Shown piece by piece: positions 1-7,664 of a stretch of 64,000 nt of DNA (within the stretch, counting starts at the first letter, position 1; every line of letters begins with the position of its first letter). A program made the translations under genes and the position numbers. The stretch covers positions 868,001 through 932,000 of the forward strand of contig NZ_WLYS01000001.1 of assembly GCF_011316935.1 (NCBI RefSeq), written 5' to 3'. Below the pieces are notes generated by a model. It saw only the letters and a program-made list of their open reading frames with translations, was not told the DNA's origin and ran no database searches. The stretch comes from Sphingobacterium chungjuense. Its GTDB lineage: Bacteria; Bacteroidota; Bacteroidia; Sphingobacteriales; Sphingobacteriaceae.

Positions 1-332
1 TGCGCTTCTGCAACGACCAGTGCGCCAGGATCTGCTACGCCAGGGCATCCAGCATCAGACATTAATCCTACATCTTTGCCAGACATCAACCCTTTAAATA
101 AAGCATTATAATCCACTTTATCACGCACATGTTTGCCATAATCGTGAATAACCAATTCGCTCTGCGGAATTTTAAGCCCAGCATGTTTCAGAAATTTACG
201 TGCTGTCTTTTCATTCTCTACGATGTACTCGTCAATAGATTGAATAACTTCTTGGTGTAATAAAGTGTATGATGCCTTTTCTGCACTTTCTGCGAGGGGC
301 ACGGGTATAAGATAGAGTTTTCCAAACGCCAT
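1..332 (-). CDS. SAM-dependent methyltransferase, RsmI-like tetrapyrrole-methylase fold (5' part only)
   Basis: This is the N-terminal part (about 110 residues) of a gene that runs off the left edge of the window. The translation starts MAFGKLYLIPVPL and contains a Gly/Asp-rich segment, LMSDAGCPGVADPG, at about residues 90-104. That segment is the SAM-binding signature of the tetrapyrrole methylase fold used by RsmI, the 16S rRNA C1402 2'-O-methyltransferase. The Bacteroidota paralogue of this family usually has about 230 residues, so roughly half is missing. The ATG at 332 is supported by a TAnnTTTG element whose last base lies five bases upstream. The exact substrate cannot be read from the fragment. 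The family call is firm; RsmI identity is an inference. Confidence 0.8.
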   Translation of the reverse strand, partial: MAFGKLYLIPVPLAESAEKASYTLLHQEVIQSIDEYIVENEKTARKFLKHAGLKIPQSELVIHDYGKHVRDKVDYNALFKGLMSGKDVGLMSDAGCPGVADPGALVVAEA

Positions 333-336
333 ACTG

Positions 337-344
337 CAAACTTA
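337..344 (-). promoter_or_regulatory. -7 promoter element (TAAGTTTG) directly before the methyltransferase start
   Basis: On the minus strand the sequence reads TAAGTTTG, a perfect TAnnTTTG Bacteroidota -7 box. Its final G is five bases before the A of the start codon, so the predicted transcript would be leaderless or nearly so. Confidence 0.55.
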
Positions 345-422
345 GTCATTTAGCTTTTAAACCTATTGATGTTATCTGCTATTGCGGTCGCGAATTGCAT
401 AGCTATCGATTTAGATTATACG

Positions 423-458
423 AAAAAAGGATCTGACCGTACGGTCAGATCCTTTTTT
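423..458 (-). terminator. Intrinsic terminator downstream of gcvP
   Basis: This is a perfect 36-bp palindrome. The arm AAAAAAGGATCTGACCGT (423-440) pairs with its exact complement at 441-458, and the A/T ends give U-runs on both strands. It lies between the gcvP stop codon and the next gene on the same strand, so it should end gcvP transcription. It could work in either direction. Confidence 0.85.
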
Positions 459-478
459 TTGTATTGGCTGAAAGTTGC

Positions 479-3355
479 TTACGCTTCTAGCTCAGCATAC
501 GCTTCTATCGGAGGGCAAGAACAGATCAAGGTACGGTCACCTTGTGATTCATTCACCCGACCAACAGTAGGCCAAAATTTATTATTGCGTAAATAGGCTA
601 ATGGATAAGCAGCTTGTTGACGGCTGTATGGACGATTCCATTCATCGTCAATCACTACCTGAGCCGTGTGCGGTGCATTTTTCAATACGTTTGTTTTAGC
701 ATCCACTTCGCCAGATTCTACCAAAGCAATCTCAGCACGGATGGCGATTAGAGCATCGCAAAAACGGTCTAACTCTGCTTTTGATTCCGATTCTGTCGGC
801 TCTACCATCAAGGTGCCAGCGACTGGGAATGAAACTGTTGGGGCGTGGAAACCGTAATCCATCAAACGTTTCGCAATGTCAGCGACTTCAATACCCACGT
901 TTTTGAAATTGCGACAATCCAAGATCATCTCGTGCGCACAACGACCATTTGCGCCAGCATACAATACTGGATAATGTCCTTCCAAACGTGCTTTGATATA
1001 GTTTGCGTTTAAGATGGCGATTTTAGTGGCGTTAGTAAGACCTTCGCTGCCCATCATGGCAATATATGCGTGTGGAATCACCAAAATAGAAGTCGATCCA
1101 TAAGGTGCGGCAGATACTGCCGTGATTCCTTCTTTACCAGAAACTGGTACTACGCTGTGATTGGGCAAGAATGGCACCAAGTGCTCGGCTACGCCGATCG
1201 GTCCCATACCTGGGCCACCACCACCATGAGGAATACAGAATGTTTTGTGCAAGTTTAAGTGACAAACGTCTGCGCCAATAAACCCTGGACTGGTCAAACC
1301 AACTTGTGCATTCATATTGGCACCGTCCATATAAACTTGACCTCCATGTTCGTGAATGATGTTACAGATCTCAATGATCGGCTCTTCAAACACACCATGT
1401 GTAGATGGATAAGTCACCATCAAAGAATGTAGGTTTTCGCTGTGCTCTTCTGCTCTGGCCTTTAGATCGGCTACATCAATATTTCCACGCTCGTCGCATT
1501 TCACCACCACCACTTTCAAGCCTGCCATCGAAGCAGAAGCTGGATTGGTGCCGTGCGCAGAAGCCGGGATCAAACAAATATTGCGATGTCCTTGGCCTTT
1601 GCTCTCCAAATACGCTTGGATCACCATCAAACCAGCGTACTCACCTTGTGCACCCGAGTTTGGTTGGAAAGACATTTTGGCAAAACCAGTAATCTCGGCC
1701 AACCATTGGTTCAACTCATCTAACAATTGCATGTAACCCGAAGTTTGATCGACTGGTGCAAATGGATGCAAGCTGCCAAAGCGTGCCCACGTTACTGGAA
1801 TCATCTCCGAAGTGGCATTCAGCTTCATGGTACATGATCCTAACGGAATCATCGAATGGCACAAAGAAAGATCTTTGGCTTCCAACGATTTGATATAACG
1901 AAGCATCTCACTTTCGGAGTGGTAGCTATTGAAAACTGGGTGCGTAAGATAGTCCGACTGGCGTACTAAATCGGCAGGAATTGCTTGTTCCAACTGTTCT
2001 GCAATCGCTTCAACATCTACATCATTCGCATTTTTACCTTTTATTCTGGCAAATACTTTAACGATGGTTTTGATGTCTTCGAATGTCGTGGTTTCATCGA
2101 TGGAGATCCCTACAAATTGATCTTGGTAGAAGAAGTTAAGGTTGTTGTCTAGTGCTTCGCCCTTCAACGTGCCTGCTTGCTCACCCACTTCAAAACGCAA
2201 TGTATCAAAATAGTTTGCGTTAAGCTGTTTGTATCCTAAAGCTTGAATCGCTTGATCTGCCAAGCGCGTTAAATCGTGGATTCTTGAAGCAATATTTTTG
2301 ATGCCTTGTGGGCCGTGATAAACAGCGTAGAAAGATGCCATGATCGCCAACAAAGCTTGCGCGGTACAAATATTAGATGATGCTTTGTCGCGGCGGATGT
2401 GCTGCTCACGTGTTTGTAGCGCCATACGAAGCGCGTAATTACCGGATGAATCCGAAGTTACACCGATGATACGGCCGGGGATTGAACGTTTGTAAGCATC
2501 TTTTGTAGCGAAATAAGCTGCATGTGGTCCGCCAAAACCCATTGGTACACCAAAACGTTGACTATTACCAACCACGACATCAGCGCCCCATTCGCTTGGA
2601 GGCGTCAATAACGCCAGCGACATCAAATCTGCTGCTACTGCAGTGGTAATATTTTTCTCGCTGGCTGCGCTAACAAGCGCACGATAATCGGATACCGAAC
2701 CACTCGCCGCAGGATATTGTAAAAATATAGCAAATACATCTTCTGTCAGATCATTTGCGGAGACATCTGCTGTTCTGATCTCAACGCCAAATGGTAAAGC
2801 ACGGGTGTGCAATACATCTAATGTTTGTGGGAATATATCTGCGCTTACCAAGAAAGTACGCGCTTCTTTGTTTTTACGCGCATTGAACAACATAAACATC
2901 GCTTCTGCAGCCGCAGTAGCTTCATCCAACAACGAAGCATTCACGATCTCTAAACCGGTCAGGTCAGAAACCATCGTCTGGAAATTTAACAATGCTTGCA
3001 AACGTCCTTGTGCGATCTCCGCTTGGTAAGGTGTGTATTGCGTGTACCATCCTGGATTTTCAAATACATTACGCTGAATAACACCTGGAAGCACGACATT
3101 GTAATAACCCTGTCCGATAAAAGATTTGAAAACTTTGTTCTTTTCAGCGATCTGATTGACGCGTTCTAGATACGCGACTTCACTTAGAGGCGCTGGCAAA
3201 CGTAGTGCTTTTCTCCGAATAGGAGCAGGCACTGTTTGCTCTATTAGCTCGTCTAAAGAAGACACCCCCAGAAAGTTTAACATCTCGTCTACCTCCGTGG
3301 CACGTGGACCATTGTGACGATCTTCAAATTTTTCACTGTAGAATATGTTGCTCAT
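479..3355 (-). CDS. gcvP: Glycine dehydrogenase (decarboxylating), P protein of the glycine cleavage system
   Basis: GcvP is the PLP-dependent enzyme that decarboxylates glycine and loads the aminomethyl group onto the lipoyl arm of the H protein. The 958-residue product is the single-chain form with both halves fused, matching the usual length of about 950-960. The PLP lysine is in the motif [16 protein letters not shown] near residue 704, followed by the glycine-rich loop. The N-terminal half begins with the typical [13 protein letters not shown] chose the ATG at 3355 (MSNIFYS) over an upstream in-frame ATG at 3376 because family members start there. A promoter box lies about 90 bases upstream and a strong terminator follows. 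No gcvT or gcvH is adjacent, so the system is dispersed. Confidence 0.97.
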   Translation of the reverse strand: MSNIFYSEKFEDRHNGPRATEVDEMLNFLGVSSLDELIEQTVPAPIRRKALRLPAPLSEVAYLERVNQIAEKNKVFKSFIGQGYYNVVLPGVIQRNVFENPGWYTQYTPYQAEIAQGRLQALLNFQTMVSDLTGLEIVNASLLDEATAAAEAMFMLFNARKNKEARTFLVSADIFPQTLDVLHTRALPFGVEIRTADVSANDLTEDVFAIFLQYPAASGSVSDYRALVSAASEKNITTAVAADLMSLALLTPPSEWGADVVVGNSQRFGVPMGFGGPHAAYFATKDAYKRSIPGRIIGVTSDSSGNYALRMALQTREQHIRRDKASSNICTAQALLAIMASFYAVYHGPQGIKNIASRIHDLTRLADQAIQALGYKQLNANYFDTLRFEVGEQAGTLKGEALDNNLNFFYQDQFVGISIDETTTFEDIKTIVKVFARIKGKNANDVDVEAIAEQLEQAIPADLVRQSDYLTHPVFNSYHSESEMLRYIKSLEAKDLSLCHSMIPLGSCTMKLNATSEMIPVTWARFGSLHPFAPVDQTSGYMQLLDELNQWLAEITGFAKMSFQPNSGAQGEYAGLMVIQAYLESKGQGHRNICLIPASAHGTNPASASMAGLKVVVVKCDERGNIDVADLKARAEEHSENLHSLMVTYPSTHGVFEEPIIEICNIIHEHGGQVYMDGANMNAQVGLTSPGFIGADVCHLNLHKTFCIPHGGGGPGMGPIGVAEHLVPFLPNHSVVPVSGKEGITAVSAAPYGSTSILVIPHAYIAMMGSEGLTNATKIAILNANYIKARLEGHYPVLYAGANGRCAHEMILDCRNFKNVGIEVADIAKRLMDYGFHAPTVSFPVAGTLMVEPTESESKAELDRFCDALIAIRAEIALVESGEVDAKTNVLKNAPHTAQVVIDDEWNRPYSRQQAAYPLAYLRNNKFWPTVGRVNESQGDRTLICSCPPIEAYAELEA

Positions 3356-3444
3356 TTTTGCCCTTAACTTTTTCATTTACATTGTTCTAGCATCTGTTTT
3401 AATCGCTTTTAACAGGTTGCTATTTCATGAACATTTTGATGGTG

Positions 3445-3452
3445 CAAAAATA
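3445..3452 (-). promoter_or_regulatory. Candidate -7 promoter element of gcvP (TATTTTTG)
   Basis: The minus strand reads TATTTTTG, matching TAnnTTTG, 90 bases upstream of the chosen gcvP start. No clear TTTG -33 element is visible, which is common in this phylum. Confidence 0.5.
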
Positions 3453-3566
3453 CGATTTTTATCGACGAAAAAAGAGCCTTGTAATTCATTTATTCTCAAC
3501 AGTACAATAGCCTACTTAAAACATATTTTAAGTACTGCCTACCAAAGAACTCAAAGACAAAAAACA

Positions 3567-3855
3567 CTATAAAGATTCTAAAAATTCGACAAATTCTTGG
3601 CGGACTTTATCGTCGGTGTTTAATGAGATGCTGTGTTCTATACTATTCGACCCATTTCGGAGCTTACAAGATGTAATCGACTCCATCAGCGCAACGCCAG
3701 CATTCTTGAATAGGAGTATTTTGAAGATCCAGTGTTTTTACAAAAGAGTTCAGTTTCTCGAAAACTACTTCATCCGTTTGTTGTACTTTTTATGTTTGGA
3801 GAGTCGCACAGCTACTTTGGGGAACAGATTTACTGGTGAGATCTTTATTAATCTT
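3567..3855 (-). pseudogene. Decayed 3' remnant of an unidentified gene (at least two frameshifts)
   Basis: No intact gene fits the 574 bases between gcvP and the next start. On the minus strand, three short open stretches follow each other in different frames and read like one protein. They are a basic stretch (NLFPKVAVRLSKHKKYNK, about 3778-3855), then a stretch with FEKLNSFVKTLDLQNTPI (about 3710-3780), then NAGVALMESITSCKLRNGSN through to VRQEFVEFLESL and a stop at 3567. The frame changes fall near 3771-3790 and 3705-3712. There is no start codon at the 5' end. I do not recognise the family. It could also be chance non-coding sequence, hence the low confidence. Confidence 0.4.
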
Positions 3856-3929
3856 TATAAGTTGTCGCTACCCAAAGGCTCAAAATAATTGCGTAAATTT
3901 AAGCGAGATGGATCCCCTAACTAGAAAGT

Positions 3930-4844
3930 ATGTTAAAGCTTGCTATACACAATGAAACGAACCGATTGCGCTCCGTAATTTTGGGTCGAGCAGATTCTAA
4001 TGGTGCAACGCCAACAGAAGCGGAAGCTTACGATCCCAAATCGCTGGAACATATTCAAGCCGGCACTTATCCCGTAGAAGCAGATATGGTGAAAGAACTC
4101 ACTGCATTTCAACACGTGCTTGAAAAGTATGATGTGGAAGTACTGCGTCCTAATCTGGTCGACAACATGAATCAGATTTTTACCAGAGATATCGGTTTTG
4201 TGGTGGACGATGTCTTCGTGAAGGCGAACATATTGCCCGATCGGGCGGATGAGTGGGAAGCGATTCAAGGAATCGTGAAACAGGTTGATCCGAGGAAATT
4301 AGTTTTTCCGCCAGAGGAAGTGCATATCGAAGGCGGAGATGTCTTAGTGTGGAACGATTATTTGCTGATCGGAACCTATACCGGAGCAGATTACAGTCAA
4401 TATAATACCGCGCGAACCAATACGGCGGCCATTGCTTTTATGCAGGATCTTTTCCCAGAAAAAAAAGTAAAGTCATTTGATCTGGTAAAATCCATGACCA
4501 ATGCGCGCGCCAATGCCTTGCATTTGGATTGCTGTTTTCAACCTGTAGGCGTAGATAAAGCCATTGTTTATGAAGGTGGATTTCGCAACCCCGTAGAATA
4601 TCAATTTTTGGTGGACCTATTTGGTCTAGAAAACCTTTTCCAGATCACCGCTGATGAGATGTATCAGATGTATTCCAATGTCTTTTCTATCTCACCGGAG
4701 GTCGTGGTTTCCGAAAAGCAATTCACACGGTTAAACGATTGGTTGCGAGCGCAAGGATTGCACGTAGAAGAAATACCCTATCACGAAATTGGTAAACAAG
4801 AAGGTTTGCTTCGATGTTCCACTTTACCACTTTATCGAGATTAA
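3930..4844 (+). CDS. Arginine deiminase / DDAH-family guanidino-group hydrolase
   Basis: The 304-residue product belongs to the pentein (amidinotransferase/arginine deiminase) fold, which hydrolyses or transfers guanidino groups of arginine-like substrates. Visible signatures are FTRDIGFVVDD near residue 87, HIEGGDVL near residue 133, the histidine in HLDCCFQPV near residue 200, and the nucleophilic cysteine C296 in LLRCSTLPLYR at the C-terminus. The length is that of bacterial dimethylarginine dimethylaminohydrolase-like proteins. The gene ends four bases before a second pentein gene (ctlX), so both are probably one transcript acting on arginine or citrulline-type compounds. The exact substrate (dimethylarginine, arginine or another) is not decided by the sequence. 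Confidence 0.85.
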   Translation: MLKLAIHNETNRLRSVILGRADSNGATPTEAEAYDPKSLEHIQAGTYPVEADMVKELTAFQHVLEKYDVEVLRPNLVDNMNQIFTRDIGFVVDDVFVKANILPDRADEWEAIQGIVKQVDPRKLVFPPEEVHIEGGDVLVWNDYLLIGTYTGADYSQYNTARTNTAAIAFMQDLFPEKKVKSFDLVKSMTNARANALHLDCCFQPVGVDKAIVYEGGFRNPVEYQFLVDLFGLENLFQITADEMYQMYSNVFSISPEVVVSEKQFTRLNDWLRAQGLHVEEIPYHEIGKQEGLLRCSTLPLYRD

Positions 4845-4848
4845 GCTT

Positions 4849-5772
4849 ATGAAACAAACTACGGATACGATCTTGATGGTGCGACCATCCCAATTTCGTA
4901 AGAATGAAGATACTGCGGTCAATAATTATTTCCAAACTGCCGAAGACACGCAAGATAATACGCAGCAATTAGCTTTGGCGGAGTTCAATGCCATGGCGCA
5001 ACTATTGCAAAACAATGATGTTCGAGTCATCACTGTAGAAGATAGCGGCCAATGGGATACCCCTGACAGCATCTTTCCAAATAATGTTATTTCCTTTCAC
5101 GGAAGCAAAGCCGTACTATATCCCATGTATGCCGAAAATCGGCGGCTGGAACGCAACCTGAATGTGCTCGGCGCTTTGCAAAAAGAAGGTTTGCCATACG
5201 ATCAGATCATAGATTATTCTATTTATGAAGATCAACATTACTACTTAGAAGGCACGGGCGTATTGGTTTTAGATCGGATTAACGGCGTGGCCTATTGTTC
5301 TTTGTCACCACGGGCTAATCCGGCTTTAGTAGATCGCTTTTGCGAAGATCTGCATTATAAAGCAGTCGTGTTCGAGGCCTTTCAAGAAGTAGATGGCGAT
5401 CCATTGCCCATCTATCATACCAATGTGATGATGGCAGTTGGAAAGACATTTGCCGTGATCTGTCTGGATTCTATCAGAGATAGTGAGCAGCGTAAAAAAG
5501 TGCAGCAAGCGCTCGAAGACAGCGGTCGCGAGATTGTGGAGATTAGCGAAGAGCAAATGAACCATTTTTGTGGGAATATCTTGGAGTTGCGCACGAAGAC
5601 AGAGGGAGATCCATTGATCGTGATGAGTGAGCAAGCGTATAAACACTTCACCGATGCGCAGAAGGAAAAGCTAGCTGCACACGGCGAGCTTCTACATACG
5701 CCATTGTACACGATTGAGAAGTATGGTGGTGGGAGTGCACGATGCATGATTGCAGAAATATTCCTTGCATAG
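4849..5772 (+). CDS. ctlX: Citrulline utilization hydrolase, CtlX type
   Basis: The 307-residue pentein-fold enzyme resembles CtlX, a hydrolase linked to citrulline use. The translation starts MKQTTDTILMVRPSQFRKNEDTA and shows TPDSIFPNNVISFH (near residue 78), a central YHTNVMMAVG histidine motif and a C-terminal catalytic cysteine, C299, in GGGSARCMIAEIF. All of these fit the family. The ATG at 4849 follows the upstream gene's stop by four bases. An earlier in-frame ATG at 4789 would overlap the partner gene and is rejected. The two neighbouring pentein enzymes probably act on related guanidino or ureido compounds. Confidence 0.85.
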   Translation: MKQTTDTILMVRPSQFRKNEDTAVNNYFQTAEDTQDNTQQLALAEFNAMAQLLQNNDVRVITVEDSGQWDTPDSIFPNNVISFHGSKAVLYPMYAENRRLERNLNVLGALQKEGLPYDQIIDYSIYEDQHYYLEGTGVLVLDRINGVAYCSLSPRANPALVDRFCEDLHYKAVVFEAFQEVDGDPLPIYHTNVMMAVGKTFAVICLDSIRDSEQRKKVQQALEDSGREIVEISEEQMNHFCGNILELRTKTEGDPLIVMSEQAYKHFTDAQKEKLAAHGELLHTPLYTIEKYGGGSARCMIAEIFLA

Positions 5773-5791
5773 ATCGCATCGGTTTTTTATT

Positions 5792-5799
5792 TATTTTTG
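5792..5799 (+). promoter_or_regulatory. Candidate -7 promoter element of murF (TATTTTTG)
   Basis: TATTTTTG matches TAnnTTTG and lies 19 bases before the murF start codon, in the 45-base gap after ctlX. It suggests murF can be transcribed separately from the hydrolase pair. Confidence 0.45.
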
Positions 5800-5817
5800 T
5801 GGTAAATAAACCGGCTC

Positions 5818-7119
5818 ATGCAGATCGAACAACTCTACCAGATATATCAGCAATTTCCACAAGTCAGTACCGATACGCGGCAAATTAGCCAAGATTGCAT
5901 CTTCTTCGCGCTGAAAGGCGGCAACTTCAATGGCAATGACTTTGCCAAACAAGCACTTGCCAGTGGTGCCAAATATGTCGTGATTGATGAAGTGGCTTAT
6001 CAAGAAAACGAAACGCAGTACATTCTGGTAGATGATGTGCTCACGACGTTGCAAGAGTTGGCAAAGTATCATCGGCAGCAACTGAACATTCCAGTGATCG
6101 GTATTACCGGCACGAATGGCAAGACCACAACCAAGGAATTGATCTACGCCGTGCTCAGCGAAAAATATCGGACATTGGCCACCAAAGGCAATTTAAATAA
6201 TCATATCGGTGTGCCACTAACGCTTTTAAGCATCGGCGCTGAGGTAGAAATAGCGATTATTGAAATGGGGGCGAATCACGTAGGTGAAATTGCTTTCCTA
6301 TCTAGTTTAGCACAACCAACTTTAGGTCTAATCACCAATGTCGGTAAAGCACATTTGGAAGGATTCGGTTCGTTCGAAGGTGTAAAAACGGCTAAAGGAG
6401 AATTGTATACTTACTTGGCAGATCATCAAGGCACCTTGTTTATTCAGGCAGACAATACACATTTGATCGGCATGGCCAATGACAAACACTTCAACCAAGT
6501 GATTCGATACGGCACATCAGAAGAATACGACGTGTCTGGCAAGCTGCTAACCGCAGATCCTTATTTGCAGATCGAATGGAAGGTGAATCGCGGTGCTTAT
6601 CAATCGATCTCGACCAAATTGACTGGCTCGTACAATACCGAGAATATCTTGGCGGCTATCGCGATCGGACTCAGTTTGGGCTTATCTGCCGATCAGATCA
6701 ATGCTGGCGTAGAGAAATATACCCCGCAAAACAACCGTTCACAAGTTACTAAAACAGCGCGAAATACCGTGATCGCAGATTTTTACAATGCAAATGCCAG
6801 CAGCATGGCGGCAGCATTAGACAATATGAAAGTGGTGACGGCCTCTAGAAAAGTGATTATTCTGGGAGATATGTTTGAGATGGGAGCGGAGAGCGCGACA
6901 GAGCATCTTGCTGTGATCCGACAGGCGGAAACCATCCCAGCAGATTTGTGCATTTTCGTTGGGAAAGCATTTTTTCAGCAAGACAATGGGCAAGATCATT
7001 TCTTCGCCACGACCGAAGAAGCGGCGGTATTTCTGCGCGAGCAACAATTAGCCGAAAGCTTTATTCTGTTGAAAGGTTCGCGCGGAATGGCTTTCGAGAA
7101 ATTGATGGAAGTATTGTAG
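5818..7119 (+). CDS. murF: UDP-N-acetylmuramoyl-tripeptide--D-alanyl-D-alanine ligase
   Basis: MurF adds the D-Ala-D-Ala dipeptide to UDP-MurNAc-tripeptide, the last cytoplasmic step of peptidoglycan precursor synthesis. The 433 residues show the short N-terminal UDP-binding domain (VSTDTRQISQDCIFFALKGG), the ATP-binding loop GITGTNGKTTTKE at about residues 95-107, the EMGANHVGEI motif and the Mur C-terminal domain with DFYNANASSMAAAL and ILGDMFEMG. The length is normal. The gene is monocistronic here and lies outside any dcw cluster, as is usual for murF in Sphingobacteriaceae. It converges on the Rrf2 gene with only 24 bases between them. Confidence 0.95.
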   Translation: MQIEQLYQIYQQFPQVSTDTRQISQDCIFFALKGGNFNGNDFAKQALASGAKYVVIDEVAYQENETQYILVDDVLTTLQELAKYHRQQLNIPVIGITGTNGKTTTKELIYAVLSEKYRTLATKGNLNNHIGVPLTLLSIGAEVEIAIIEMGANHVGEIAFLSSLAQPTLGLITNVGKAHLEGFGSFEGVKTAKGELYTYLADHQGTLFIQADNTHLIGMANDKHFNQVIRYGTSEEYDVSGKLLTADPYLQIEWKVNRGAYQSISTKLTGSYNTENILAAIAIGLSLGLSADQINAGVEKYTPQNNRSQVTKTARNTVIADFYNANASSMAAALDNMKVVTASRKVIILGDMFEMGAESATEHLAVIRQAETIPADLCIFVGKAFFQQDNGQDHFFATTEEAAVFLREQQLAESFILLKGSRGMAFEKLMEVL

Positions 7120-7143
7120 GTTGTTCTTTCGTGCAGCTCTGTA

Positions 7144-7596
7144 TTATTGCTTTTCTTCGGGGACGTGCAGATCTAATTCTTTTTCTTTGTTAATCAAGGC
7201 AGCAATGCTGGTGTCATTCAAGATCTGTAGCATGGCATTCCGCACGTCAGTAAATGTATCACGGATCCCGCAAACACGTTCTTCCATGCATTCGTCGCAC
7301 GAGCGATAAAAGTTAAGACTCACGCAAGGCAATAAAGCGATCGGCCCATCAATAAGGCGCATGACCTGAGATAAATAAATATCTTCTGGTGATTTATTCA
7401 AACTATAGCCACCACCAGCACCTTTTTTAGAGTACAACATGCCCGCGTTACGCATCTCCAACAAGATTTGCTCTAAGAATTTTTTAGGAATACGCTCCTC
7501 ATCAGCAATCTTGACGATCTGCATCGGATCCTTCCCATAGTTTCTCCCTAAAAGCATGAGTGCCTTAATAGCGTATTTTGTTTTCTTCGATAGCAT
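7144..7596 (-). CDS. Rrf2-family transcriptional regulator
   Basis: The 150-residue protein has the N-terminal winged-helix domain of the Rrf2 family (MLSKKTKYAIKALMLLG, IPKKFLEQILLEMRNAG, and the wing KKGAGGGYSL at about residues 57-66). It carries cysteines at 91, 100, 103 and 109, the region where IscR and NsrR bind an Fe-S cluster, so it may sense iron-sulfur or redox state. In Bacteroidota, such regulators often control sulfur-assimilation or Fe-S genes, but none is adjacent. Its target cannot be read from the context. A TAnnTTTG promoter lies 28 bases upstream. Confidence 0.9.
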   Translation of the reverse strand: MLSKKTKYAIKALMLLGRNYGKDPMQIVKIADEERIPKKFLEQILLEMRNAGMLYSKKGAGGGYSLNKSPEDIYLSQVMRLIDGPIALLPCVSLNFYRSCDECMEERVCGIRDTFTDVRNAMLQILNDTSIAALINKEKELDLHVPEEKQ

Positions 7597-7623
7597 AGCC
7601 GCTCAGATAATCTAAATGATGTA

Positions 7624-7631
7624 CAAAATTA
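7624..7631 (-). promoter_or_regulatory. -7 promoter element of the Rrf2 gene (TAATTTTG)
   Basis: The minus strand carries TAATTTTG, with its final G 28 bases before the Rrf2 start codon. It is followed by a near-palindromic A/T stretch (TCATTTAGATTATCTGA) that could be an autoregulatory operator, though this is unproven. Confidence 0.5.
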
Positions 7632-7664
7632 CGAAAAAATATCCGTTTGCATGGCGCAGTGCAC

